From an archaeon (GTDB lineage: Archaea > EX4484-52 > B79-G9): DNA of 5,506 nt. The stretch lies in NCBI GenBank assembly GCA_030630425.1, contig DAOVNB010000053.1, positions 1 to 5,506 of the forward strand. Direction: 5' to 3'. The notes below the pieces were generated by a model. That model saw nothing but the letters and a program-made list of their open reading frames with translations. It did not search any database and had not been told where the DNA came from. The translations under genes and the position numbers were made by a program. This document shows positions 1 through 4,859 of the stretch, piece after piece. The stretch's first letter is position 1; every line of letters starts with the position of its first letter.

Positions 1-1
1 C

Positions 2-1120
2 ACGCTTTCAGTGTGTTTCCTTTTTGGTGCAACTGCTTATTTTTTAGGGTTTTCAATCGCTGTTGGTGGTTTTCTTGCAGGCATAAGCCTTGCGGTTTTC
101 CCATATAATCTAGATATATCGAACCGAGTCAAATCACTTAGAGATTTTTTTACTATACTTTTTTTCGGCTCTTTGGGGCTTGCAGTATCTTTTTCAAATA
201 TATCTCTGCTCGTAATACCAATAATTGCATTTGCTGTATTTGTTATTGTCGGTAAATTTTTGATTATTTCAATCACAAGCTCTGTATTCGGATATAAACG
301 GCGGGTTTCTATATTTGCAGGACTTTACTTAAGCAATGTGTCTGAATTTTCGTTAATTCTTGTGGGTGTCGGATACGGGCTTGGCCATGTGTCTTCAGAG
401 CTTGTATCAATTGCGACAATTCTTGCATTACTTTCTATTACAGTCACAAGCTATGCAATAAAATATGACGAACGCATACATAAAGTAATTCTGCCATTTT
501 TCGCTTTTGTTGATAAGCTAAATATTTTCAAACAAAATTACAAACTCTCAAATATAGAGGGTTCTGAAAAGAAACTAAAAAATCATGTAATTGTTGTTGG
601 CGCGCATACCATGGGGCAGACAATAATCGACAGACTCAAAGCAAGCGGCACATTATTTGTTGTTATTGATTATAATCCGGAAATTATCAAAAAATTAGCC
701 GCCGCCAACCAATACTGTATTTATGGAGATGTTGCGCATTTTGATGTTCTTGAAGATGCGGGAATAAAACACGCCCGTTTGGTAATATCCACAATACCTC
801 GCATGGAAGACAATGCAATCCTTATTGAGCGAACAAAAATGCTAAATCCCGATGCAAAAACAATACTTACAACCACAACAATTGAGGAGGCATTAAAATT
901 ATATTCTCTTGGTGCGGGATTTGTCATAATTCCAAAACTTGTTGGTGCTGAGCGGGTCGGCGGATTTCTTAAAAATATTTTTGATAAAAAAGACAAAACT
1001 CTTGAGAATATAAGGCGATACGAAATAAAATACCTTAAACGAAAAGAAGATGAAAGGTACCTTGAGTTCTACGAGCCGGAATACCTAAAAGAGCTTAAAG
1101 AAAAGATTGACCAAAAATAG
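2..1120 (+). CDS. CPA2-family cation/proton antiporter with TrkA-N (RCK) domain, 5' partial
   Basis: C-terminal 372 residues of a Kef/CPA2-type monovalent cation:proton antiporter in the cytoplasmic membrane. The frame is open to the window edge, so the GTG at 11 is internal and roughly half of the transporter domain is missing. Counting from that GTG codon, residues 1-160 hold hydrophobic segments with CPA2 signatures: a GGFLAGISLA helix, then FFTILFFGSLGL (about 46-57), then SNVSEFSLILVGVGYGLG (about 108-125). A linker leads to a Rossmann-type TrkA-N domain at about 190-310, with beta1 VIVVGAHTMG, the acidic end of beta2 (VVID, Asp220) and YGD near 238-240. Such domains bind NAD(H) or other nucleotides and gate transport. 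A charged tail (about 320-369) replaces any RCK-C domain. The glycine loop is GAHTMG rather than GxGxxG. It ends 14 bases from the convergent MoaD-like gene. The family is clear; the transported ion (K+ or Na+) is not. Confidence 0.93.
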   Translation, partial: TLSVCFLFGATAYFLGFSIAVGGFLAGISLAVFPYNLDISNRVKSLRDFFTILFFGSLGLAVSFSNISLLVIPIIAFAVFVIVGKFLIISITSSVFGYKRRVSIFAGLYLSNVSEFSLILVGVGYGLGHVSSELVSIATILALLSITVTSYAIKYDERIHKVILPFFAFVDKLNIFKQNYKLSNIEGSEKKLKNHVIVVGAHTMGQTIIDRLKASGTLFVVIDYNPEIIKKLAAANQYCIYGDVAHFDVLEDAGIKHARLVISTIPRMEDNAILIERTKMLNPDAKTILTTTTIEEALKLYSLGAGFVIIPKLVGAERVGGFLKNIFDKKDKTLENIRRYEIKYLKRKEDERYLEFYEPEYLKELKEKIDQK

Positions 1121-1134
1121 CATCTTTTATTGCT

Positions 1135-1335
1135 TCATCCACGGGAAATAATATCTAAGACTTCTATTTTGTCGCAGTCTTTCGGTTTTTCTTCTAAAGT
1201 TGCAATTGTTCCGTTTAATTTAATTAGAACGGTCTCTGTGTTTATGCCTTTTTGTTTGAGTATGTCTTTTAGGGTTATTCCTTTGATAAACGGCACTTTT
1301 TCTTTTTTTCCTTTGCGCAAAAATTCTAAAGACAT
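1135..1335 (-). CDS. MoaD/ThiS-like beta-grasp (ubiquitin-like) small protein, atypical C-terminus
   Basis: A 66-residue protein with the size and pattern of MoaD/ThiS/SAMP sulfur carriers. It has an N-terminal beta hairpin (MSLEFLRKGKKEKVPF), a helix (LKDILKQKG, about 23-31), then VLIKLNGTIAT (about 36-46), matching the family's 'v.v.rNG..v' strand, and DCDKIEVLDIISRG, matching 'L.DGD.ievi.viSGG'. Carriers of this family work through a terminal Gly-Gly that is adenylated and then thiocarboxylated or conjugated. Here the tail is Ser-Arg-Gly, read as TCC CGT GGA TGA. The gene lies 24 bases downstream of the HTH gene, in the same reading frame and separated by that gene's TAA, and is probably the last gene of the HPP unit. 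No clear Shine-Dalgarno motif precedes the ATG. No E1-like, MoaE or ThiG partner is in the window. It could be a carrier with a variant tail, a non-conjugating beta-grasp protein, or the product of a point change. Confidence 0.72.
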   Translation of the reverse strand: MSLEFLRKGKKEKVPFIKGITLKDILKQKGINTETVLIKLNGTIATLEEKPKDCDKIEVLDIISRG

Positions 1336-1359
1336 ACAGAAACTTACAAAAGCAGTTTT

Positions 1360-1584
1360 TTATTCTTTTTTCTTTTTTATTGTGTATAGTTTCACAAGGT
1401 CGGAGAATGAACGCTCTTCCTTTACCTTGTCTTTCAAGAATGTGTTTAAGTACCTGTGGACTGTGCTTTTGGATATCTTAGTCTTTCTTGCAATCTCCAT
1501 AGTCCATAAGCCTTTTTTATTGTTTCTTAACGCCTCTATTATCCGCTTTAATTTCTCGGGATCCGGCCCCGGTTTTCTTCCCAT
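1360..1584 (-). CDS. Small helix-turn-helix DNA-binding protein
   Basis: A 74-residue basic protein, probably a transcription regulator. It opens with GRKPGPDPEKL, followed by a helix (KRIIEALRNN), then GLWTMEIARKTKISKSTVHRYL (about 25-46), a clear helix-turn-helix with the recognition helix at SKSTVHRYL, and KLYTIKKKKE at the end as a possible wing strand and basic tail. I recognise the GLW..EIAR.T..SKSTV.RYL pattern from small archaeal winged-HTH proteins of unknown target. The ATG at 1584 lies 5 bases after the HPP stop, preceded by GAAGTGAT, which resembles the archaeal Shine-Dalgarno consensus GGAGGTGAT. An in-frame GTG at 1593, overlapping that stop by 4 bases, would add three residues (M-I-I). 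Its position inside the HPP unit suggests control of that unit or sensing of the same signal, which is inference only. Confidence 0.82.
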   Translation of the reverse strand: MGRKPGPDPEKLKRIIEALRNNKKGLWTMEIARKTKISKSTVHRYLNTFLKDKVKEERSFSDLVKLYTIKKKKE

Positions 1585-1589
1585 AATAA

Positions 1590-2066
1590 TCACTTCAAAA
1601 ACTCATGGTGGAATTTATGCAAATGAAACTCCTCACGATAAAGATATATCAAAAATTTTGCAATTATCAAAAGTGTTAAAACCGATACCATTGTTTCTAA
1701 AACACCCATAACTGTATGTTTTTCGAGTATAAACGCAAAAGCCGCGCCAACTGCGGGCGGATGGGAGTTTTTTGTCTCAAGCATAAAAATTGATGTTATC
1801 GATACGGCCAATAGTATCGCTATTGTCTGATTGAAAAAAAGTGCTGTTACAAAACCCATAATTGTTGCAAAAAAATAAGCTAAGATAACTACTCGAAGTT
1901 TTGCTGCGCGGATGTCGGGATAATCACAGATTATGTATGCTGATGCGCCAAGAGAAGATATAAGTACAAGACCGCTTATGCCTCTATTAAGAAACATAAA
2001 TAAAATACCCATAGAGATGCCCGTAATCATACTTGGGAAAATCTTCTCTTTAATCCATTGCTTCAT
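1590..2066 (-). CDS. HPP-family integral membrane protein
   Basis: A 158-residue, strongly hydrophobic membrane protein with the HPP-family signature NSHPPAVGAAFAF (about 100-112), the His-Pro-Pro motif that names the family, and the upstream family element SSLGASAYIICDYPDIRAAKLR (about 38-58 region). Membrane segments are visible at about 10-26, 31-47, 58-78, 81-97 and 123-143. Plant-chloroplast and cyanobacterial HPP proteins have been linked to nitrite transport; for archaeal members the substrate is unknown, so I make no substrate call. The C-terminus is unusually rich in histidine (HLHKFHH, about 148-154) and probably cytoplasmic, which could bind a metal. It is the first gene of a minus-strand unit with the HTH and MoaD-like genes, and its own promoter lies in the 78-base gap shared with the divergent ACD beta gene. 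Confidence 0.88.
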   Translation of the reverse strand: MKQWIKEKIFPSMITGISMGILFMFLNRGISGLVLISSLGASAYIICDYPDIRAAKLRVVILAYFFATIMGFVTALFFNQTIAILLAVSITSIFMLETKNSHPPAVGAAFAFILEKHTVMGVLETMVSVLTLLIIAKFLIYLYREEFHLHKFHHEFLK

Positions 2067-2090
2067 AACATAAATTTAAGGTGAAACCAG

Positions 2091-2100
2091 AATAAAAAGG
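2091..2100 (-). promoter_or_regulatory. Candidate TATA box of the HPP unit
   Basis: On the minus strand this reads CCTTTTTATT. It lies about 25-30 bases before the ATG at 2066, which would place transcription initiation within a few bases of the start codon. No Shine-Dalgarno motif lies between, so a leaderless mRNA fits. The call rests on spacing and composition in AT-rich DNA. Confidence 0.35.
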
Positions 2101-2112
2101 TTTTGTATTAAT

Positions 2113-2120
2113 CTTTATAT
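2113..2120 (+). promoter_or_regulatory. Candidate TATA box of the ACD beta gene
   Basis: CTTTATAT is a good match to an archaeal TATA box. Counting about 25 bases on puts the start of transcription around 2140-2145, at or next to the ATG at 2145. The intervening DNA is an AAAC-type repeat (2131-2144) with no ribosome binding site, so the transcript is probably leaderless or nearly so. Confidence 0.5.
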
Positions 2121-2144
2121 TGTGGAAACAACAAACAAACAAAC

Positions 2145-2789
2145 ATGCAAAAACTAACAGAGTATGAATCGCGAAAAATTCTTGAAAAATACGGCATCGC
2201 GCTACCCCAAGCAAAGCTTGTCAAAAACAGGCAGGATGCTATTCTTGCGGCAAAAAAAGTGGGATTCCCATGCATCATGAAAATAATAAGCAAAGACATA
2301 CTGCACAAAAGTGATTTTGGCGGTGTGGTCGTAAATATAATGACGAAAGATGAAGCAAGAGATGCATTTCTAAAAATTATCGAGAATGCTAAAAAACAAG
2401 TGCCTGATGCAAAAATTGATGGGATTCTTGTTGAAAAAACTGCTTATGGTGTAGAGTGTATTGTTGGCGCATCACAGGATCCGCAATTCGGTCCTGTTTT
2501 GATGTTTGGCCTTGGAGGCATCTTTGTGGAGGTCATGAAAGATGTTTCTTTCCGCCTAATCCCTGTTGAGAAAAAAGATGTTCGCGAAATGATAACTGAA
2601 ATAAAGGCATATCCCCTTCTTAATGGCGCTCGCGGGCAGGCCGCAGTAAATATCAAAGCAATTGAAGACACGCTTCTTAAGGTATCCAAAATGGTCAAAA
2701 AAGAAAAAATAACAGAGCTTGACATAAACCCATTGATTGTAAATGAAGATGGGGCTGTTTGCGCCGACTGCAGAATGATTTTGGGGTAA
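2145..2789 (+). CDS. acdB: ADP-forming acetate/acyl-CoA ligase (ACD) beta subunit, ATP-grasp
   Basis: A 214-residue ATP-grasp_5 protein, the nucleotide-binding beta subunit of ADP-forming acyl-CoA synthetase (acyl-CoA + ADP + Pi to acid + CoA + ATP), a main site of substrate-level ATP formation in many fermentative archaea. The N-terminus LTEYESRKILEKYGIALPQ is typical. ILHKSDFGGVVV (about 52-63) carries the conserved HKSD.GG loop, whose His54 should match the beta-subunit histidine phosphorylated during catalysis. Further signatures are GVECIVGASQDPQFGPVLMF (about 104-123), GLGGIFVEVMKDV (about 124-136), an ARGQ motif and ITELDINPLIVNE near the C-terminus. Archaeal beta subunits I recall are about 230 residues, and this one starts some 17 residues later without losing a core motif. 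No alpha (CoA-binding) gene is adjacent, so the partner must be encoded elsewhere. The exact acyl substrate cannot be read from the sequence. Confidence 0.92.
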   Translation: MQKLTEYESRKILEKYGIALPQAKLVKNRQDAILAAKKVGFPCIMKIISKDILHKSDFGGVVVNIMTKDEARDAFLKIIENAKKQVPDAKIDGILVEKTAYGVECIVGASQDPQFGPVLMFGLGGIFVEVMKDVSFRLIPVEKKDVREMITEIKAYPLLNGARGQAAVNIKAIEDTLLKVSKMVKKEKITELDINPLIVNEDGAVCADCRMILG

Positions 2790-2845
2790 CTTCGAAAAAG
2801 ATTCTAAAAAATCATGAAAATTTTGGTAAATGGGGGCATTTTCAA

Positions 2846-2856
2846 GCTTTTTTATT
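2846..2856 (+). terminator. Poly-T terminator of the ACD beta gene
   Basis: A T6 run followed by ATTGTTT lies about 60 bases after the stop codon on the coding strand, with no stable hairpin in front. This is the form of an archaeal intrinsic terminator. It sits in the 115-base convergent gap with the RidA gene. Confidence 0.4.
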
Positions 2857-2878
2857 GTTTGTGAGATACTTTATATAC

Positions 2879-2889
2879 AATAAAAATAC
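2879..2889 (-). terminator. Poly-T terminator of the RidA gene
   Basis: On the minus strand the sequence past the RidA stop reads GTATTTTTATT, a T5 tract 16-26 bases downstream of the stop codon, consistent with archaeal poly-T termination. Confidence 0.35.
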
Positions 2890-2904
2890 GGCGAAATTCA
2901 GCTG

Positions 2905-3297
2905 TTAATCTGAAAGCACTGCAGTTGCTTCAATCTCTATATCTATTTTATCAATTGGTGATAATGCCTGAACGGTCACTCTTGCCGGTTCTTCACTGTC
3001 TTTGAAATATTCGCGATACACATCGTTCATCGCATCAAAATCTTTCTTGACATCTTTCATATATACAACAACTTTAACAATATTGTTCATTGATGTTCCG
3101 GAAGATTCACATAATAATTTTATATTCTCTAATGCTTTTCTTGTCTGTTCTTTGATATCTCCGCCAATAATTTTATGGTCTTTTAAGCCTGCTGCCAACT
3201 GGCTTGAAAGAAACAGGAAGTTTCCAGCTTTGACCGCATGATTAAACGGGCTTGGCGGTTTTGCAATCCCGTCAAATTTGACGATTTCTTTTTTCAT
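2905..3297 (-). CDS. RidA (YjgF/YER057c/UK114) family protein
   Basis: A 130-residue protein of normal RidA length. The family forms trimers whose interface pockets hydrolyse reactive enamine/imine intermediates from PLP enzymes, releasing ammonia. Visible signatures are SPFNHAVKAGNFLFLSSQLA (about 16-35), a central helix QTRKALENIKLLCESSGTS (about 51-69), VVYMKDV.KDFDAMNDVY (about 77-94) and EEPARVTVQALSPIDKIDIEIEATAV (about 102-127). Arg106, Asn91 and Glu121 match the catalytic Arg105, Asn88 and Glu120 of E. coli RidA. Tyr17, Gly31 and Cys107 of E. coli correspond to Phe18, Ser32 and Thr108 here. I chose the ATG at 3297: the frame stays open to an ATG at 3420, but the extra 41 residues match no RidA protein and overlap the taw3 start. 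The unit is monocistronic and divergent from taw3. Substrate preference is open. Confidence 0.92.
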   Translation of the reverse strand: MKKEIVKFDGIAKPPSPFNHAVKAGNFLFLSSQLAAGLKDHKIIGGDIKEQTRKALENIKLLCESSGTSMNNIVKVVVYMKDVKKDFDAMNDVYREYFKDSEEPARVTVQALSPIDKIDIEIEATAVLSD

Positions 3298-3320
3298 AAG
3301 TTCACAAACAATTTTTAGGT

Positions 3321-3329
3321 AATAAATGT
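3321..3329 (-). promoter_or_regulatory. Candidate TATA box of the RidA gene
   Basis: On the minus strand ACATTTATT lies 24-32 bases before the ATG at 3297, the right spacing for a TATA box of a nearly leaderless transcript. GTGA four bases before the ATG could act as a weak Shine-Dalgarno motif if a short leader exists. Confidence 0.3.
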
Positions 3330-3369
3330 TAAAAACTTCATCTCCACACACCACAAAATCATTAAACAT

Positions 3370-3384
3370 ATTAAAAAATTTAAA
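3370..3384 (+). promoter_or_regulatory. Candidate TATA box of taw3
   Basis: An AT-only stretch containing TTAAAAAATTTAAA lies 17-30 bases before the ATG at 3400. It is the only TATA-like element upstream of the gene in the 102-base divergent gap and would yield a leaderless or very short-leader mRNA. The exact box cannot be fixed by eye. Confidence 0.35.
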
Positions 3385-3399
3385 CAACGAAAAAGAGAC

Positions 3400-3960
3400 A
3401 TGTTCCAAAACAAAAAACAAGTTGCTCTTACACGGCTTGACAAAGCAAGAAAAGAAAATCTTGTTGATGTTGGTGTCATGCCGTTGGTTGATGCAATAAA
3501 TAAACGACCTTCTTTTTATACGACCTCGTCATGTTTAGGCAGAATTGTTATTTCAGAGTCCCCTGAAAATGACCGAAAACAAGAATATGTGTGGCTTGGA
3601 AAATGGCACAGAAAGGTTACAGTTGATGAAGTAAAAACAGCCATTTCTAAACATACAAAAAACACGCTTTGGTTTAGAATGGATCCGTTAATACTCCATA
3701 TCTGCTGCAACACAATTGATGATTCCGACCAACTTCTTAAATGCGCCAAGAAAGCAGGCTTGAAGCGAAGCGGTGTAGTGCAAATAAAACCCAGAATCAT
3801 GGTTGAGATTATGGGTGTAGACGTTGTTTGTGCGCCAGTTTTTCGCAATGTTGATGACGAATTAATTGAAAAATTCATTGATGTCGCAAACACCCGTTTT
3901 GATAAAAACATGAATAAATTAGAACTATTTAAAAAAGAACTAGAGTTGTTAGATAAGTAA
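3400..3960 (+). CDS. taw3: tRNA-Phe wybutosine-synthesis methyltransferase Taw3 (TYW3 family)
   Basis: A 186-residue TYW3-family protein, the SAM-dependent N4-methyltransferase that acts on the tricyclic wyosine base at position 37 of tRNA-Phe, converting yW-86 to yW-72 after Taw1 and Taw2. Characteristic elements run in order: an N-terminal aspartate in NLVDVGVMPLVDAIN (Asp23), FYTTSSCLGRIVI (about 39-51), which is the family hallmark YYTTSSCSGRI with Ser replaced by Leu46, WLGKWHRKVT (about 65-74), LWFRMDPLILHICC (about 91-104) and the AKKAGLKRSGVVQI strand-helix pair near 116-129. Length is normal for an archaeal member. It lies divergent from RidA and converges on the zinc-ribbon gene, 15 bases away. 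No other wyosine gene is in the window, but its presence implies Taw1 and Taw2 elsewhere in the genome. This is the best lineage marker here. Confidence 0.95.
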   Translation: MFQNKKQVALTRLDKARKENLVDVGVMPLVDAINKRPSFYTTSSCLGRIVISESPENDRKQEYVWLGKWHRKVTVDEVKTAISKHTKNTLWFRMDPLILHICCNTIDDSDQLLKCAKKAGLKRSGVVQIKPRIMVEIMGVDVVCAPVFRNVDDELIEKFIDVANTRFDKNMNKLELFKKELELLDK

Positions 3961-3975
3961 CAGTTGTTACCAAAA

Positions 3976-4113
3976 TTACATATTCTGTATATCCGTCGTC
4001 ATGTCAACATCAGTTATGTCGAGATTGTTTTTACATTTTGGACATATATGCTCTTGTTTTTTCTCATCCCAGAAAAGAATTGCGCCGCATTTTTTGCATA
4101 CTACTGTTGGCAT
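3976..4113 (-). CDS. Small zinc-ribbon protein
   Basis: A 45-residue protein whose N-terminus reads MPTVVCKKCGAILFWDEKKQ, followed by EHICPKCKNN and an acidic tail. Two CxxC knuckles, Cys6/Cys9 and Cys24/Cys27, with a 14-residue spacer form a typical zinc ribbon, probably binding one Zn2+; a rubredoxin-like iron site is less likely because the usual aromatic pattern is missing. It follows the AsnC-like regulator: the ATG lies 5 bases after the regulator stop and is preceded by GAAAGTGA, a Shine-Dalgarno-like match, while an in-frame GTG at 4122 would overlap that stop by 4 bases and give 48 residues. It is probably co-transcribed with the regulator. The function is unknown; nucleic-acid or protein binding alongside the regulator is inference. 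Confidence 0.7.
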   Translation of the reverse strand: MPTVVCKKCGAILFWDEKKQEHICPKCKNNLDITDVDMTTDIQNM

Positions 4114-4118
4114 TTTGT

Positions 4119-4676
4119 TCACTTTCTTTTTGTGTTGTTTGTGCGCCTTGAAAATGCCGGAAGTGTACTGTTTTTTTTCACATCAACACCGAGCAGTTCA
4201 AGAATCGCGTGATGGTGCTCAAACGGCTTAAAAATGTTTTGTGTTGAAGAGATAAACTGATCTACATTATCCATATACTTGCCCCATTTTTCTTTAAAGG
4301 ATACAATAAATGTTTCATAGGATGCCATATCTTCGTGCAGTGTTATCATGACTGCGGTTTTCCCGGAAAACCCATTGCCCCGCGCACTAAATAATATTTT
4401 GGGATTTGAAATCAGGTCATGAACCACCCGTTCAACAACTTCCTTTTTAGAATAATCATTCCATGTAAATGTTGTTACAACAACTAATTTTAGCCCTAGT
4501 TTGTCGAATGAAGGCGTTGCGTGATAAGATTCAATATATTTTTCCCGCTCCAGTTTCTGCCTAATTCTTGTAACTGTTGGCTGGCTTATTTTTCGTGCCT
4601 GCGCTATGTGTTTGTCAGGTTTCCTGCCACTAACTAAAAGCTCTGCAAAAACTATTTTTTCCCGATTTTTTAACAT
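4119..4676 (-). CDS. Lrp/AsnC-like transcriptional regulator
   Basis: A 185-residue two-domain regulator. The N-terminal HTH (about 5-62) follows the AsnC pattern closely: KIVFAELLVSGRKPDKHIAQ, then ARKISQPTVTRIRQKLEREKYI with the recognition helix at SQPTVTRIRQKLE, then ESYHATPSFDKLGLKL, equivalent to 'kgY.a.ld..kLG'. The C-terminal part (about 62-145) alternates strands and helices (LVVVTTFTW, KEVVERVVHDLIS, KILFSARG, TAVMITLHED, ETFIVSFKEKWG) in the manner of an alpha/beta ligand-binding or oligomerisation domain, but I do not see the usual Lrp effector-pocket motif. A basic, probably disordered tail (about 166-185) ends FSRRTNNTKRK. It precedes the zinc-ribbon gene, very likely on one transcript. 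Its promoter contains a palindrome between TATA box and start, suggesting autoregulation as in many Lrp-type regulators. The target genes are unknown. Confidence 0.85.
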   Translation of the reverse strand: MLKNREKIVFAELLVSGRKPDKHIAQARKISQPTVTRIRQKLEREKYIESYHATPSFDKLGLKLVVVTTFTWNDYSKKEVVERVVHDLISNPKILFSARGNGFSGKTAVMITLHEDMASYETFIVSFKEKWGKYMDNVDQFISSTQNIFKPFEHHHAILELLGVDVKKNSTLPAFSRRTNNTKRK

Positions 4677-4681
4677 GTGAA

Positions 4682-4696
4682 CATAATATGGTTATG
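4682..4696. promoter_or_regulatory. Candidate operator palindrome of the AsnC-like regulator
   Basis: CATAA and TTATG arms are separated by five bases (CATAATATGGTTATG), a perfect 5-bp inverted repeat. It lies between the TATA-like element and the expected transcription start, where a bound regulator would block preinitiation complex assembly. The arms are short and AT-rich, so chance is a real alternative. Confidence 0.3.
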
Positions 4697-4698
4697 AA

Positions 4699-4711
4699 AA
4701 TATATATATCT
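4699..4711 (-). promoter_or_regulatory. TATA box of the AsnC-like regulator
   Basis: The minus strand reads GATATATATATTT, centred about 29 bases before the ATG at 4676. This places initiation a few bases ahead of the start codon, and no Shine-Dalgarno motif is present, so the mRNA would be nearly leaderless. Confidence 0.5.
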
Positions 4712-4859
4712 ATTTGTATAGTTTAAGAACATATTTAATCAATTTTGAATTTGTAAATACTTATTTTACTTTTTTTAGGGTTTTAATGTTTTAATGTATT
4801 CTAAATAAACGATAAGGTGTATAATATATTCATTTCGACACTCTTTTTTGTGCTGTAAG
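4712..4859. other. AT-rich intergenic stretch without a recognisable gene
   Basis: Upstream half of the 362-base gap between the regulator and the NOG1-like gene. It contains a perfect 8-base tandem duplication (TTTTAATG twice, 4781-4796), T-runs at 4770-4776 and 4843-4848, and a TATA-like ATAATATATT at about 4821-4830. A minus-strand open frame crosses it, but its predicted product has no recognisable motif. I see no tRNA, repeat array or mobile-element end. Confidence 0.5.

Noticed and set aside
11..13. GTG as the start of the antiporter gene
   Set aside because: The frame is open upstream to the window edge, and the sequence begins in the middle of the conserved transporter domain. The gene continues outside the window.
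1130..1711. Plus-strand open frame of 193 codons
   Set aside because: It is antisense to the MoaD-like, HTH and HPP genes, each of which has family motifs. Its product is a low-complexity, Phe/Ser-rich shadow.
3298..3420. N-terminal extension of RidA from an upstream ATG at 3420
   Set aside because: The extra 41 residues match no RidA protein, overlap the taw3 start and cross both divergent promoters. The ATG at 3297 gives the normal family length.
3964..4231. Two overlapping plus-strand open frames of 76 and 82 codons
   Set aside because: Both are antisense to the zinc ribbon and the end of the AsnC-like regulator. The minus-strand CxxC...CxxC protein and its coupling to the regulator are better supported.
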